DNA of 64,000 nucleotides from Nitrospinaceae bacterium (GTDB taxonomy: Bacteria > Nitrospinota > Nitrospinia > Nitrospinales > JACRGP01). The notes under the pieces were generated by a model. The model saw nothing but the letters and a program-made list of their open reading frames with translations. It did no database searches and was not told the origin of the DNA. A program made the translations under genes and the position numbers. The stretch is from positions 1 through 64,000 of the forward strand of contig JAJDBD010000085.1 in assembly GCA_029261575.1 (NCBI GenBank), written 5' to 3'. Positions 1 to 10,461 of this stretch are shown here, piece by piece (the first letter of the stretch is position 1; every line of letters begins with the position of its first letter).

Positions 1-670
1 GCTGATCGACACGGCGCGAAACCTGGAAGCCATGCGTCCGGATATTCTGGTGATCCGGCATTCAAGTTCCGGGGCGCCGCACATGGTCGCCAAATTGCTG
101 AAAAGTTCCGTTATCAACGCCGGCGACGGGTCGCATGAACACCCCAGTCAGGCGCTTCTCGATCTATTGACCATCCGTCAGCATAAAAAGGATTTGAAGG
201 GGCTGAAAGTTGCCATCGTCGGGGATATCAGCCACAGCCGGGTCGCCCGGTCCAATATTTTCGCCATGAATACTATGGGCATGAAAGTTACCGTGGTCGG
301 TCCGCCCACCATGATTCCGGTGGAAATCGAAAAACTGGGCGTGTCTGTCGACTACAATCTTGAACGAGCCATTCGCGACGTCGACGTTGTTCTCATGCTG
401 AGAATACAACTGGAGCGCCAGGAACAACTGTTGTTTTCCAGCTTACGGGAATATTCCAATTTATACGGTCTGACTTCAGAGAAGCTCAAAAAAGCCCGAA
501 GCGACATGTTGATCATCCATCCCGGACCCGTCAACCGCGGGATTGAAATTTCTCCCGACGTCATGGACGGCCCGCATTCCTTAATTCTGGATCAGGTCAC
601 CAACGGCGTGGCCGTCCGGATGGCGTTGATGTATCTTTTGCTGGGAGCCAATCTTGAAGCTAATAATTAA
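1..670 (+). CDS. pyrB: Aspartate carbamoyltransferase catalytic subunit, 5' end missing
   Basis: Transfers the carbamoyl group from carbamoyl phosphate to aspartate, the first committed step of pyrimidine synthesis in the cytoplasm. The reading frame is open from the window edge (first full codon at base 2), so the N-terminal carbamoyl-phosphate loop lies outside. Visible family motifs are [13 protein letters not shown] and the C-terminal HPGPVNRG that closes the active site. The ORF-track Met at base 32 is internal. The stop overlaps the TTG start of pyrC by 17 bases, so the two are translationally linked. It is the first visible gene of the pyrB-pyrC-carA-orf-carB operon. Identity is near certain. 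Confidence 0.97.
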   Translation, partial: LIDTARNLEAMRPDILVIRHSSSGAPHMVAKLLKSSVINAGDGSHEHPSQALLDLLTIRQHKKDLKGLKVAIVGDISHSRVARSNIFAMNTMGMKVTVVGPPTMIPVEIEKLGVSVDYNLERAIRDVDVVLMLRIQLERQEQLLFSSLREYSNLYGLTSEKLKKARSDMLIIHPGPVNRGIEISPDVMDGPHSLILDQVTNGVAVRMALMYLLLGANLEANN

Positions 671-1943
671 AAACGGCCGCGTGATCGACCCCGCCAACGG
701 GTTGGACGGTTTGTACGACATTCTGATTGATAAGGGAAAAATCTCCGCCGTGGAAAAACGCGGCGGGTTATCCGGGGCCGAGGAAGACGCCAAAACCCTG
801 GACGCCGACGGAAAAGTGGTTGCGCCGGGATTTGTCGACATGCACGTCCATTTTCGCGAACCGGGTCACGAGTATAAGGAGACCATCCAATCGGGATGCG
901 AATCCGCCGCCGCAGGCGGTTTCACCACCGTCGCCGTGATGCCCAACACCGACCCGATCAACGACAATCGTTCGGTCACGGAATTGATCCTGAACGTGGC
1001 CCAGGAGAAAGGAGCCGTGAACGTTCTGGTGATCGGCGCAATCACCAAGGGCCTTGAAGGAACGAGACTGGCTGAAATGACGGACATGCGGGAAGCCGGG
1101 GCGATCGCTTTTTCCGACGACGGCAAGCCGGTGATGAACAGTGAAATAATGCGCCGCGCGTTTGAGTACAGTCGCCTCTTCGATTTGCCTTTGATCCAGC
1201 ACAGCGAGATTCTTGAACTCACCTCCGGCGGTTGCATGAACGAAGGGTCCGTTTCCACCGAACTGGGTTTGAAGGGAATGCCGACCGAGGCGGAAGATAT
1301 CATGGTGTACCGGGACATTGCCTTGTTGGAGCGAACGGGCGGGCGCTTGCATGTGGCTCACATCTCCAGCGCTGGAGCGGTCGGTTTGGTCCGAATGGCA
1401 AAGTCGAAGGGACTCCCGGTCACTTGCGAGGCGGCTCCGCACCATTTCACCCTGACGGACGAGGCGGTGCGGGGGTTTGATACCAACACCAAGATGAGTC
1501 CTCCCCTGCGCGCATTGAAAGACGTTCAAGCTATTAAGGAAGGTTTGAAAGACTCGACAATAGATATTATCGCCACGGACCACGCGCCGCACAACGTGAT
1601 GGACAAGGAGGTGGAATACGACCATGCCTGCTTTGGCATTATCGGCCTGGAAACCGCCCTGCCCTTGACCCTTCGATTGGTGGACGACAAGACAATGACC
1701 CTTTATCAGGCGGTGGAAAAACTCACCTCCCGGCCCGCGGAAATTTTCAATCTCGATTGCGGTTCCTTGAGCGTTGGAAAAAGCGCGGACGCGGTTATTT
1801 TTGATCCCGAAGCGGAGTATGTGTTTGATAAATCCCATATCAAATCAAAAAGTAAAAACTCTCCTTTCCTGGGCTGGAAAATGAAAGGCAAAATTTTGCA
1901 TACGCTGGTTCGAGGCAAGACCGTGTTCAAGGCGGAGGCCTGA
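654..1943 (+). CDS. pyrC: Dihydroorotase
   Basis: Cyclises carbamoyl aspartate to dihydroorotate, the third step of pyrimidine synthesis. The 429-residue protein has the metal-binding HxH pair at residues 64-66 (MHVHFREPG), the later DDGKPV segment and the TDHAPH motif, all typical of the class I type that travels with pyrB. The start is TTG, reading [10 protein letters not shown] in the genomic code; no ATG fits better and it overlaps the pyrB stop. Only one base separates its stop from carA. PyrB and class I PyrC form a complex in some bacteria, which fits the overlap but is inference here. Confidence 0.96.
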   Translation: MKLIIKNGRVIDPANGLDGLYDILIDKGKISAVEKRGGLSGAEEDAKTLDADGKVVAPGFVDMHVHFREPGHEYKETIQSGCESAAAGGFTTVAVMPNTDPINDNRSVTELILNVAQEKGAVNVLVIGAITKGLEGTRLAEMTDMREAGAIAFSDDGKPVMNSEIMRRAFEYSRLFDLPLIQHSEILELTSGGCMNEGSVSTELGLKGMPTEAEDIMVYRDIALLERTGGRLHVAHISSAGAVGLVRMAKSKGLPVTCEAAPHHFTLTDEAVRGFDTNTKMSPPLRALKDVQAIKEGLKDSTIDIIATDHAPHNVMDKEVEYDHACFGIIGLETALPLTLRLVDDKTMTLYQAVEKLTSRPAEIFNLDCGSLSVGKSADAVIFDPEAEYVFDKSHIKSKSKNSPFLGWKMKGKILHTLVRGKTVFKAEA

Positions 1944-1944
1944 A

Positions 1945-3108
1945 ATGAAAGCGACTTTGGCTCTGGCCGACGGAAGGATTTTTCACGGGGAATCTTTTGG
2001 CGCTCACCTCCAGGCGACCGGCGAAGTGGTGTTCAATACCAGCATGTGCGGATATCAGGAGGTGATCACCGACCCGTCCTATTGCGGACAGATGGTGGCG
2101 ATGACCTATCCTTTGATTGGAAACTATGGAATCAACCTGGAAGATTTTGAAGCCGTCCGGCCCTTTATGAGCGGACTCATTATCAAAGAACTGAGCGGGA
2201 TCGCCAGTAATTGGCGGTCGAAAAAGAGCCTGGACGAATTTTTGCGCGAGTTTAATGTCGCGGGAATTCAGGGAATCGACACCCGCGCCCTCACCCGCCA
2301 TATCCGGGATAAGGGCGCCCAGCAAGGAATCATTTCAACAACGGAAACCGATCCCAAAAAGCTGGTAGAACAAGCCAGAAGCCTTCCCGGTTTGGAAGGA
2401 CGCGATTTGGTCCGCGAGGTCACCTGTCCCCAGCCCTACGACTGGGTCGAAGGGGAATGGGATATTGAGCGAGGTTATAATAAGTCTCCGCTGGAAAATC
2501 CGCGAGAACCGGGCAAATATTATTTTGTGGTCGCTTACGACCTGGGAATCAAATTTAACATTTTGAGGAAGCTGACCCAGGCAGGGTGTCGGGTAAAAGT
2601 CGTTCCCGCTCATACGGGATGGGAGGAAGTGTTGGCGATGAAACCGGACGGGGTGTTTTTTTCCAACGGACCCGGCGACCCCGCCGCGGTGGACTATGCC
2701 ATAGAAAATGCGCGCAACCTGTTCGGCAGGGTTCCGGTTTTTGGGATTTGTCTCGGGCACCAGATCGTCAGTCTTGCCCTGGGCGCCAAAACATTCAAGC
2801 TGAAATTCGGACATCATGGAGGCAATCAACCGGTCATGGATCTGATCGGACAAAGAGTGGAAATCACCGCCCAAAATCACGGGTTTGCCGTCGATCCCGA
2901 ATCCTTAAAAGGCGACGTCGAAACCGCCTCCATAAATTTAAACGACAAAACCCTGGAAGGCGTCCGGCACAAAAAATTTCCGTTGATCTCCGTTCAATAC
3001 CACCCGGAAGCGTCTCCGGGACCCAACGATTCTTCCCACCTGTTCCATGAATTTGTAAAACTCATGGAAGAAAATTCTCCCAATGGACCTGTTGAACGAA
3101 CTGATTAA
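1945..3108 (+). CDS. carA: Carbamoyl-phosphate synthase small (glutaminase) subunit
   Basis: Hydrolyses glutamine and passes ammonia to CarB for carbamoyl phosphate synthesis, feeding both PyrB and arginine synthesis. The 387 residues show the N-terminal CarA domain followed by a class I glutamine amidotransferase: the nucleophile Cys269 in GICLGHQ and the His353/Glu355 pair in YHPEASPG, the same positions as in the E. coli enzyme. A run HHGGNQPV precedes the triad His as usual. The next gene starts 26 bases inside its 3' end. Confidence 0.98.
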   Translation: MKATLALADGRIFHGESFGAHLQATGEVVFNTSMCGYQEVITDPSYCGQMVAMTYPLIGNYGINLEDFEAVRPFMSGLIIKELSGIASNWRSKKSLDEFLREFNVAGIQGIDTRALTRHIRDKGAQQGIISTTETDPKKLVEQARSLPGLEGRDLVREVTCPQPYDWVEGEWDIERGYNKSPLENPREPGKYYFVVAYDLGIKFNILRKLTQAGCRVKVVPAHTGWEEVLAMKPDGVFFSNGPGDPAAVDYAIENARNLFGRVPVFGICLGHQIVSLALGAKTFKLKFGHHGGNQPVMDLIGQRVEITAQNHGFAVDPESLKGDVETASINLNDKTLEGVRHKKFPLISVQYHPEASPGPNDSSHLFHEFVKLMEENSPNGPVERTD

Positions 3109-3940
3109 ACACGCCGCCCAGGAAAGATTTTCTGAAGACGTCGCCCAGGCGAAAAATGAATACCAGAAACAGGCGGGAGAAATTTTTGAAGACGACCTTT
3201 CCTATGAAAACCGCGCGACGGCTTTTTTGGAATGGTATTTATTCGACCATACGGTATCTGGTTTGGAAAAATCTCCTTTGCAAATTTATCTGGATGAAAA
3301 CGCCAACAAATTGTCAGAAGAACGATTCGGCGCTATCAGCGCTTTTCAAAATAATATTCACGGGATATTCATTCCCAAAAAAATTCGCGAGGATCACGTT
3401 ATAGCGTTGAACCTTTTTGACGAGCAGGAGTATCAGGTGGTAGAGCGCCAGGCAAAAACTCTTTTCAACAAAAAAGACGTTTTCGAAGCCCGGCTTTTGC
3501 CCTGCGGAGACAATTATTGCTTTTCAGGGTATTTTGGATTTCATCCGCCGGAGACTTTAAAGTTCATCAAAAAGGAGGCGGGTAATATTTCAAAAACCCG
3601 TAAAGAAGCCCGCAAGGAATTAGACAGAAAACAGAGCGACCTGGAAAAGCTGGAGGCGCGGTTAAAGAAAACGGAATCCAAGCGGGAAAAACTTAAAAGA
3701 AAACTGGAGACGAAAGACAAACCCAGCCTGAAAGAAAAAATGGATCAGGTGGAGTCCCTGCTGTTTGAGTTAAAGTCGGAATTTTCTGCGTTGGAAAAAA
3801 GCATCGAGGATTGGAAACATCAAAAACTTAAAATTGAGCACAACCGCGCTTGCAAGGATTTGATTTTAAAATTCTCCTACATGAATTTAAAGTGGGAGCG
3901 ATCCAGAAACATAGCCCTCAACGATATCTATAAAAGCTGA
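3083..3940 (+). CDS. Unknown coiled-coil protein between carA and carB
   Basis: I do not recognise this 285-residue protein. It has no signal peptide or membrane segment, so it should be cytoplasmic. Residues 1-165 look globular and mixed, with a Phe/Tyr-rich stretch ([12 protein letters not shown]). Residues about 165-260 are highly charged Lys/Glu helix with heptad-like Leu spacing ([20 protein letters not shown]), a clear coiled coil. Its ATG lies inside carA and its TGA shares a base with the carB ATG, so it is made in step with both synthetase subunits. That placement suggests a link to carbamoyl-phosphate synthase or pyrimidine metabolism. The link is inference from position only. Confidence 0.85.
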   Translation: MDLLNELIKHAAQERFSEDVAQAKNEYQKQAGEIFEDDLSYENRATAFLEWYLFDHTVSGLEKSPLQIYLDENANKLSEERFGAISAFQNNIHGIFIPKKIREDHVIALNLFDEQEYQVVERQAKTLFNKKDVFEARLLPCGDNYCFSGYFGFHPPETLKFIKKEAGNISKTRKEARKELDRKQSDLEKLEARLKKTESKREKLKRKLETKDKPSLKEKMDQVESLLFELKSEFSALEKSIEDWKHQKLKIEHNRACKDLILKFSYMNLKWERSRNIALNDIYKS

Positions 3941-6900
3941 TGCCGCGACGAACCGATATAAAAAAAATATTATTGATAGGGTCCGGTCCCATTGTCATTG
4001 GCCAGGCTTGCGAGTTCGACTATTCCGGAACCCAGGCCTGCAAAGCGCTGATGGAGGAAGGTTACGAGGTGATACTGGTCAACAGCAATCCGGCGACCAT
4101 TATGACCGATTCTGATTTTGCGACCAAAACTTACATCGAGCCGGTGACGCCTGAAATGGTGGAGTTGATAATCGCCAAAGACCGACCCGACGTTTTGTTG
4201 CCCACCATGGGCGGCCAAACCGCCTTGAACACCGCTATTGCTCTGGCGAAATCCGGGGTTTTAGAGAAATACAACGTGGAATTGATCGGCGCGGATATCG
4301 CCGCCATTAATAAAGCTGAGGATCGGAAGCTGTTCAAGGAAGCCATGTTGCATATCGGCATGAAGGTGGCTCCCAGCGGCTACGCGCATTCGACAGAAGA
4401 GGCCGTGGAGATTGTGCGGGAAACCGGGTACCCGGCCATCATTCGACCCTCGTTTACTCTGGGCGGCGTCGGCGGAGGAATCGCCCACACAGAGGAGCAA
4501 TTGATCCACCTGACGGAATGGGGATTGAAAGCCAGCCCCTCTGCCGAAGTCCTGATTGAAAAATCCCTGTTGGGTTGGAAAGAATACGAACTCGAAGTGA
4601 TGCGGGACCGTAAAGACAACGTGGTGATCGTTTGTTCGATCGAAAATTTCGACCCGATGGGCGTCCACACTGGCGACAGCATCACCGTGGCGCCCGCGCA
4701 AACGTTGACCGACAAGGAATATCAGATATTGCGCGACGCTTCTTTGGATATTATCCGGGAAATCGGCGTGGAGACCGGGGGATCAAATATACAGTTTGCG
4801 GTGAATCCCGAAAACGGCGAACTCCTCGTCATTGAAATGAACCCGCGAGTGTCGCGCAGTTCCGCGCTGGCTTCCAAGGCGACCGGCTTCCCCATCGCTA
4901 AAATCGCGGCCAAACTGGCCGTCGGTTACACGCTGGACGAAATCCAGAACGATATTACCCGCGTCACTCCGGCGTCGTTTGAACCCACCATTGATTATTG
5001 CGTTGTGAAAATTCCCAGATTCACTTTTGAAAAATTTTCCAAAACTTCCGGCATTCTTTCCACCCAGATGAAGTCGGTCGGCGAAGTCATGGCCATTGGA
5101 AGAACGTTCAAGGAATCTTTGCAAAAAGCCCTGCGCTCTTTGGAAATCGGCGTGAGCGGACTGGATGAACATTTTAAATACGACATTGAAGATTCCACTC
5201 ACGACCGGGACGCCCAGAAAGAGAAAATCCGCAGTCTCCTTAAAGAACCCTATTGGGAAAGAATATGGATGGTGGCCGCAGGATTGCGCCGGGGGCTTTC
5301 CATTGACGAGGTCAACAAAATAACGGGGATCGACCTTTGGTTTCTGCAAAACCTCAAAGAAATCGTGGACTTTGAAGTCGTCATTCAGGGAAAGGGAGAT
5401 TTTAAAAATCTGGATAGCGACCTTTTGCGAAAGGCCAAGCAAATGGGATTTTCAGACAAATATCTCGCCGGCCTTTTAAACTGCCAGGAAGCGAACGTTG
5501 CCGAGACAAGGGAAAAATTCAATATCCGACCGGTCTTCAAGCGCGTCGACACCTGTGGCGCAGAATTCGAAGCGTACACGCCTTATTTATATTCCACCTA
5601 CGAAGAGGAATGCGAGGCCAATCCGACCCGGAAAAAGAAAATCATGATCCTGGGCGGCGGACCCAATCGAATCGGCCAGGGGATTGAATTTGATTATTGT
5701 TGCGTCCATGCCGCCTTCGCCTTGAAGGAGGACGATTTCGAAACCATCATGGTGAATTGCAATCCGGAAACCGTGAGCACGGATTACGACACCTCCGACC
5801 GTCTGTACTTCGAGCCTTTGACGTTTGAGGACGTCATGGCCATTGTGAACATTGAAAAACCCGACGGGGTGATCGTTCAGTTCGGCGGGCAGACGCCGCT
5901 GAAGCTGGCGTTGTCGCTGGAAAAAGCGGGGGTCCCCATAATTGGAACCAGTCCTGAAAACATCGACCGCGCGGAGGACCGCAAACGGTTTAAAGAAGTT
6001 TTGGAAAAACTGGATTTAAAACAATCCCTGAGCGGCACGGCAACTTCCCAGCAGGAGGCCGAAAAAATTGCCTTGGAAATTGGATTTCCCGTATTGGTTC
6101 GTCCTTCGTATGTTTTGGGCGGGCGATCTATGGAAATCGTTTATAACCTCGAAAACCTCAGGCGTTATATGAAAACCGCTTTAAAAATGTCTCCCGATCA
6201 CCCCATCCTTATCGACCAGTTCTTGCAGGACGCCGTTGAGTTGGACGTCGATGCCTTGTCGGATGGAGAAACGGTGGTGATCGCCGGGGTGATGGAGCAC
6301 ATCGAGGAGGCCGGCGTGCATTCCGGAGACAGCGCTTGTTCACTGCCGCCTTTTTCCGTCGACCAGGATTGCATCCGGCAAATCAAAATTCAGACGGCGG
6401 CTCTGGCCAGGGAGCTTGGAGTGGTGGGATTGATCAATATTCAATTCGCCGTCAAAAGCGGAGAAGTCTATATCATAGAGGTGAACCCGAGAGCCTCCCG
6501 CACCGTGCCCTTTGTCAGTAAAACCATAGGAGCGCCGCTGGCTAAAATTGCCGCTAGGGTGATGGCGGGCAAAACCTTAAAGGAACTGGGCTTCACCGAG
6601 GAAATAACTTTTGATCACATTTCCGTTAAGGAATCGGTTTTCCCTTTCATCAAGTTTTCCGAGGTCGATATTTTATTGGGTCCGGAAATGAAATCGACCG
6701 GAGAGGTGATGGGAATCGATTCCAGCTTTGGACGCGCGTTTGCAAAATCACAGTTGGCCACGGGCGTGGAACTTTCGCCCAGCGGCACGGTGTTCATAAG
6801 CGTTAAGGATAAAGACAAGCCGGGTTCGATAAAATTGGCGGAAGGTTTTCGCGATCTTGGTTATCAGTTGACAGCCACTTCAGGAACGGCCAAATATTTA

Positions 6901-7182
6901 ACCGAGGCGGGATTCGAGATTCGGAGGGTCAACAAGGTAAAGGAAGGTTCGCCGCATATCGTGGATTCCATCAACGCGGGCGAGATTCAATTTGTGGTCA
7001 ACACGACGTTTGGCGAGCAGGCGATCCGGGATTCTTTTTCCCTGCGGCGGACGTCCCTGAGCTGCAACCTCCCCTATTGCACGACCATGCCCGGAGCTTC
7101 GGCTTTGCTGGACGGTTTGCGGGCTATAAAGGAGAAAGGCCTCGGGGTGACGTCGCTTCAGGAATTTGGCGCGTCGATGTAA
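3940..7182 (+). CDS. carB: Carbamoyl-phosphate synthase large subunit
   Basis: Synthesises carbamoyl phosphate from bicarbonate, ammonia and two ATP. The 1080 residues keep the full duplicated layout: two ATP-grasp halves, each opening with a GSGPIVIGQ or [10 protein letters not shown] nucleotide loop and FDYSGTQA or FDYCCVHA, an oligomerisation segment near 400-550, and a C-terminal MGS-like regulatory domain from about 940 ([12 protein letters not shown] onward). The length is the normal bacterial one. The start ATG overlaps the preceding stop by one base. It closes the operon; only three bases separate its stop from the convergent gene. Confidence 0.98.
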   Translation: MPRRTDIKKILLIGSGPIVIGQACEFDYSGTQACKALMEEGYEVILVNSNPATIMTDSDFATKTYIEPVTPEMVELIIAKDRPDVLLPTMGGQTALNTAIALAKSGVLEKYNVELIGADIAAINKAEDRKLFKEAMLHIGMKVAPSGYAHSTEEAVEIVRETGYPAIIRPSFTLGGVGGGIAHTEEQLIHLTEWGLKASPSAEVLIEKSLLGWKEYELEVMRDRKDNVVIVCSIENFDPMGVHTGDSITVAPAQTLTDKEYQILRDASLDIIREIGVETGGSNIQFAVNPENGELLVIEMNPRVSRSSALASKATGFPIAKIAAKLAVGYTLDEIQNDITRVTPASFEPTIDYCVVKIPRFTFEKFSKTSGILSTQMKSVGEVMAIGRTFKESLQKALRSLEIGVSGLDEHFKYDIEDSTHDRDAQKEKIRSLLKEPYWERIWMVAAGLRRGLSIDEVNKITGIDLWFLQNLKEIVDFEVVIQGKGDFKNLDSDLLRKAKQMGFSDKYLAGLLNCQEANVAETREKFNIRPVFKRVDTCGAEFEAYTPYLYSTYEEECEANPTRKKKIMILGGGPNRIGQGIEFDYCCVHAAFALKEDDFETIMVNCNPETVSTDYDTSDRLYFEPLTFEDVMAIVNIEKPDGVIVQFGGQTPLKLALSLEKAGVPIIGTSPENIDRAEDRKRFKEVLEKLDLKQSLSGTATSQQEAEKIALEIGFPVLVRPSYVLGGRSMEIVYNLENLRRYMKTALKMSPDHPILIDQFLQDAVELDVDALSDGETVVIAGVMEHIEEAGVHSGDSACSLPPFSVDQDCIRQIKIQTAALARELGVVGLINIQFAVKSGEVYIIEVNPRASRTVPFVSKTIGAPLAKIAARVMAGKTLKELGFTEEITFDHISVKESVFPFIKFSEVDILLGPEMKSTGEVMGIDSSFGRAFAKSQLATGVELSPSGTVFISVKDKDKPGSIKLAEGFRDLGYQLTATSGTAKYLTEAGFEIRRVNKVKEGSPHIVDSINAGEIQFVVNTTFGEQAIRDSFSLRRTSLSCNLPYCTTMPGASALLDGLRAIKEKGLGVTSLQEFGASM

Positions 7183-7185
7183 TAA

Positions 7186-8139
7186 TTATTTTCCCAGCGC
7201 CAGGGCGCCGTAAAAGTCCCACCAGGGGGCGGCGGCTCGTTTTCCAGAACTGAGCGTTCCAGAGTTGCGAATATAGTTGTTCCATTTCAGCCGGGCAAGA
7301 TTCCCGGGTTCAAATTTGTCGCCCGCTAAAATATAACCTTCAGAGACATTTTCAAATACCTGCTTGATTTTAACGGTTCCCAAAGGAATTTGTATTTCGC
7401 CCAGGCGTTCGCCCGACCAGGGGTCTTTCATTTTCGAATCGATCTCATAAATTCTGAAGACGTCCAGGAGACCGATTCCATCGTCCCGTCCGGCGTTTAT
7501 TAAAATTTTGTTTTTTTCCATATCGACGGACAACACGCGGGCTTCGAAGGTGATTTGATCGGCTAGCGGCTGGATCAAGGTCAAGGTTTTCCGGGCAACC
7601 TCGGCCATGGCCTTGCCGATGGAGGTTTTCATTATGCCTGCCTCGCCTCCGGCGGACGCATTGAACGGAAGGGTTCCGTCGGAATTCACAGTTTCCAGGG
7701 ATTCGCGGGAAATAAGCCCTCCGGTACGGGAATCAAAAATTTCCAACTCAATTTTAAATTCGGCTTTTTCGGCAAACGCTTCTTGCGCCTGGTTTTTTTG
7801 GTTTGATCCAACGACATTGGGGATAAATTTCAAAATTCTTCCCTTGATCGCCGCCTGACCGGGATATTTTGGAATCATGGGATCGTTTTCAGAAGTTGGT
7901 TTGACGGCGATTTTATCGTAACGGACGACCTGGTAATTTGGGAAACTTTTTAATTCGTCCTGAATCAAACGGGGAAATATACTCCCTAACTCAAGAGTTC
8001 CCTTGTAAGCGGAGTCGTTTACAAAAGGCTCGACTGCGAGTTTTATTTTTAAACCCGCCTGCGCCAAACCCTCGGTCGCCAATAATCCGCCCAAAAGGCA
8101 GATCAAAACGAAAATTTTTTTTCTCAACGCTTTTTTCAT
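7186..8139 (-). CDS. Exported protein of CsgG/FlgT-like layout
   Basis: About 317 residues with an N-terminal signal peptide (KKIFVLICLLGGLLATEGLAQA). The mature part begins with a CsgG-like strand pattern (LKIKLAVEPFVNDS), continues with SIFPRLIQDELKSFPNYQVVRYD, and ends with a compact beta domain containing INAGRDDGIGLLDVFRIYE. That last pattern is typical of the FlgT C-terminal domain and of envelope proteins built with CsgG-like N-domains. A flagellar or outer-membrane assembly role is possible but not shown. I chose ATG 8139; a TTG four codons upstream (8151) is the alternative. It converges with carB. Confidence 0.8.
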   Translation of the reverse strand: MKKALRKKIFVLICLLGGLLATEGLAQAGLKIKLAVEPFVNDSAYKGTLELGSIFPRLIQDELKSFPNYQVVRYDKIAVKPTSENDPMIPKYPGQAAIKGRILKFIPNVVGSNQKNQAQEAFAEKAEFKIELEIFDSRTGGLISRESLETVNSDGTLPFNASAGGEAGIMKTSIGKAMAEVARKTLTLIQPLADQITFEARVLSVDMEKNKILINAGRDDGIGLLDVFRIYEIDSKMKDPWSGERLGEIQIPLGTVKIKQVFENVSEGYILAGDKFEPGNLARLKWNNYIRNSGTLSSGKRAAAPWWDFYGALALGK

Positions 8140-8183
8140 AGCCCGATTCAATTTAAATTTGATACCTTAATAATACCAAAAAT

Positions 8184-8213
8184 TTGATAAGTTGGAAGCC
8201 TCCTTGTTATAGT
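8184..8213 (+). promoter_or_regulatory. Possible sigma70 promoter for the SUMF1-domain gene
   Basis: TTGATA, an 18-base spacer and TATAGT, ending 49 bases before the ATG at 8263 in the divergent intergenic region. It is the best -35/-10 match in the gap. No operator is visible beside it. Confidence 0.4.
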
Positions 8214-8262
8214 AACGGCTTCGTATGAATCCATTGTTCTAATCCCGGTTACAAATTCGATC

Positions 8263-9012
8263 ATGAAATTTCTGAAACTATTTTTGTGCCTACATCTCGT
8301 CGCTTGTTTGTTCCCTATCAGTATAGCCGCAAACGAAACCCCTGAGAACATGGTTTTGATTAAGGGGGGGTGTTTTATCATGGGAACGGACGACGTCTTC
8401 GAATACGAATTGGGTTGGGAAAATATAAGCGAACGGCCCGCCCATAAGGTATGCGTGGACGATTTTTATATGGATAAATACGAGATCACGCAAAAGGAAT
8501 GGGGAAAAGTGATGGGGTACCATGAATCCAATTTTTCTGGAGAGAATCTGGCTGTAGATCGAATTGACTGGAAGGAGGCGGCCCAATATTGCCTGCGCGG
8601 CGGGAAAAGACTTCCCTGGGAAGCGGAATGGGAATATGCCGCGCGAGCCGGAACGACGGGCAAAAATCCCTGGGCAGAGGGAGAGTCCAATGATTATGCC
8701 TGGACGGCTACAAATTCAGCGAGAAAACCGCATCCGGTGGGAAGCAAAAAACCAAATGCCTACGGGTTGTACGACATGATGGGCGGCGTTTGGGAATGGG
8801 CCTTGGACTGGTATTCCATTCACTATTACGCGAAAAGTCCGGAAAAGAATCCGCACGGTCCAATGAGTCCGCAAAGCTGGCGCGTCATCCGCGGGTTGTC
8901 CTGGGTGGACGAATTGGAAGATTTTCGCACCACCATCAGATTGAACGGAATGTCCGATAGGACTCAACACTTTTTCGTGGGCGCGCGGTGCGTGAAGCCG
9001 ACGAAAAAATAA
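8263..9012 (+). CDS. Exported SUMF1 (formylglycine-generating-enzyme fold) protein
   Basis: A 249-residue protein with a short signal peptide (FLKLFLCLHLVACLFPISIAA) and a single SUMF1/FGE-sulfatase domain: NMVLIKGGCFIMGTDD, then VCVDDFYMDKYEITQKEW, LPWEAEWEYAARAG, GLYDMMGGVWEWALDWY and a final VGARCVKP. The fold is widely reused for binding and structural roles, and most members are not true formylglycine enzymes. The usual RGGSW signature is RGLSW here. Cysteines in GGCF and VCVDDFY match those of the second SUMF1 protein at 62548, hinting at a shared disulfide. Substrate unknown. Confidence 0.88.
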   Translation: MKFLKLFLCLHLVACLFPISIAANETPENMVLIKGGCFIMGTDDVFEYELGWENISERPAHKVCVDDFYMDKYEITQKEWGKVMGYHESNFSGENLAVDRIDWKEAAQYCLRGGKRLPWEAEWEYAARAGTTGKNPWAEGESNDYAWTATNSARKPHPVGSKKPNAYGLYDMMGGVWEWALDWYSIHYYAKSPEKNPHGPMSPQSWRVIRGLSWVDELEDFRTTIRLNGMSDRTQHFFVGARCVKPTKK

Positions 9013-9037
9013 TATCAAAGGCCTTCCATAAAAGATA

Positions 9038-9679
9038 TTGTCCGCTTTGGATTCCAAAACCGTAAATAAACTTTATGAAAAGCTAAAACGAAGCCTACCC
9101 AACTCCCAACCGGAATTAAATTATCGCAATCGGTTTGAGTTGCTGGTCGCCGTCATGCTGAGCGCCCAAGCGACCGACAAATCGGTCAATAAAGTCACCG
9201 CAAATCTGTTCCCAAAATACTCCAGTCCGGAAGCCGTTTTGAAATGCGGGCAGACCCGTCTCCAAAATATGATCCGGACCATTGGCCTGGCCCCCACCAA
9301 GGCAAAGAACATTGTCGCCGCCTGCAAAATATTGATCGACGAACATAACGGAGAACCTCCCGGAAACCGCGAAGCTTTGGAACATTTACCGGGAGTGGGA
9401 AGAAAAACGGCTAATGTGGTGTTGAACGAAGGGTTCGGCCACCCTACTATTGCCGTGGATACGCATGTATTCCGACTCGCCAACCGGACCGGCCTGGCCC
9501 CTGGAAAAAACGTGGAAGAAACCGAAAAAAGACTGTTAGAAGTCACGCCAAAAAAATGGCTTAAAACCGCCCACCGTTACCTTATTCTCCACGGCAGGTA
9601 TGTGTGTACCGCAAGAAATTACCGATGCGGCGAATGCGCTATAAGAAATGAATGTCAGTTTCCGGACAAATTATTATGA
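9038..9679 (+). CDS. nth: Endonuclease III
   Basis: DNA glycosylase/AP lyase that removes oxidised pyrimidines. The 213 residues carry the helix-hairpin-helix LPGVGRKTANVV with catalytic Lys123, the conserved Asp141 in VDTHVFRLANR, and the C-terminal [4Fe-4S] pattern C-x6-C-x2-C-x5-C. The start is TTG at 9038 (no in-frame ATG before conserved sequence) and no strong Shine-Dalgarno site is visible. Its TGA overlaps the ATG of the next gene (ATGA). Confidence 0.96.
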   Translation: MSALDSKTVNKLYEKLKRSLPNSQPELNYRNRFELLVAVMLSAQATDKSVNKVTANLFPKYSSPEAVLKCGQTRLQNMIRTIGLAPTKAKNIVAACKILIDEHNGEPPGNREALEHLPGVGRKTANVVLNEGFGHPTIAVDTHVFRLANRTGLAPGKNVEETEKRLLEVTPKKWLKTAHRYLILHGRYVCTARNYRCGECAIRNECQFPDKLL

Positions 9680-10461
9680 CTTTCATTTCGCCTTCAAAAA
9701 TAGTTAGAAGTTATCCGGATTATTTAAAGCGTCTGCGAGAAAGTCTTGGAACGTCGGTTGAACGTTTGGATTTCATCGGTTCGATCCAGGCTAACGGGAA
9801 AAACTACCCCATCCCAAAGTTGGTTTTTGGCAAAGGAAATCCAGGAAGGATTTTAATTTCGGCGGGGATTCATGGGGACGAACCGGCGGGCGTGGAAACC
9901 CTCCTGGCTTTCTTAAAGGAAAAACGCTTTCAAAAATATCCAAACGAGTTGACTCTCCTGCCCTGCCTCAACCCAACGGGATACGAACTTGGGACGCGCA
10001 ACAATCACGCGGACAAGGATTTAAATCGCGAGTTTAAATTAAATGCGCCTTCCCCCGAGGTCTCTTTAATCAGGAACGAATTTAAAAATCCCTTCGACCT
10101 CACTCTGGAATTGCACGAAGACGTGGACAGCCACGGTTATTACCTCTATCAAAAAGAAAAGTCCGCGACGATCGGCGATTTGGGACGGAAAATTTTAAGC
10201 AGGGTTGAGACGGTCATGCCCGTCAACATGGATTCCGAAATTGACGGCATGGAAGCCAACCAGGGCGTTCTTTCGCGTTTATCGGACCCTGGGGAAATGG
10301 ACTGGTGGCCTATGGCCTTATTTTCATATTCGCGAAAAACCCGGATTTGTTTTACCTTGGAAACCTCCGTGAAGTTTCCCATGGCAACCCGAGTGAACGC
10401 CCATTTGAGCGCCTTGGACGCCGCGATAACGGGATTTCACGATAAAGAGGAAGCGGATTAA
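9676..10461 (+). CDS. M14-like zinc hydrolase (succinylglutamate desuccinylase/aspartoacylase family)
   Basis: About 261 residues. The zinc-site motif SAGIHGDEPAGVETLLAF supplies the His and Glu ligands, NPTGYELGTRNNHADKDLNREF gives the usual Arg/Asn substrate-binding region, and LELHED gives the third ligand. These mark the AstE/AspA branch of M14 metallocarboxypeptidase-like enzymes, which cleave acyl-amino acids or peptides. The substrate cannot be read from sequence. I chose ATG 9676, which overlaps the nth stop, over the TTG-type start at 9652. The 3' end overlaps the convergent lytic transglycosylase gene by four bases. Confidence 0.85.
   Translation: MTFISPSKIVRSYPDYLKRLRESLGTSVERLDFIGSIQANGKNYPIPKLVFGKGNPGRILISAGIHGDEPAGVETLLAFLKEKRFQKYPNELTLLPCLNPTGYELGTRNNHADKDLNREFKLNAPSPEVSLIRNEFKNPFDLTLELHEDVDSHGYYLYQKEKSATIGDLGRKILSRVETVMPVNMDSEIDGMEANQGVLSRLSDPGEMDWWPMALFSYSRKTRICFTLETSVKFPMATRVNAHLSALDAAITGFHDKEEAD

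Noticed and set aside
768-1838. 356-residue minus-strand ORF opposite pyrC
   Set aside because: Antisense shadow of a certain gene; it contains no family motif and no ribosome site.
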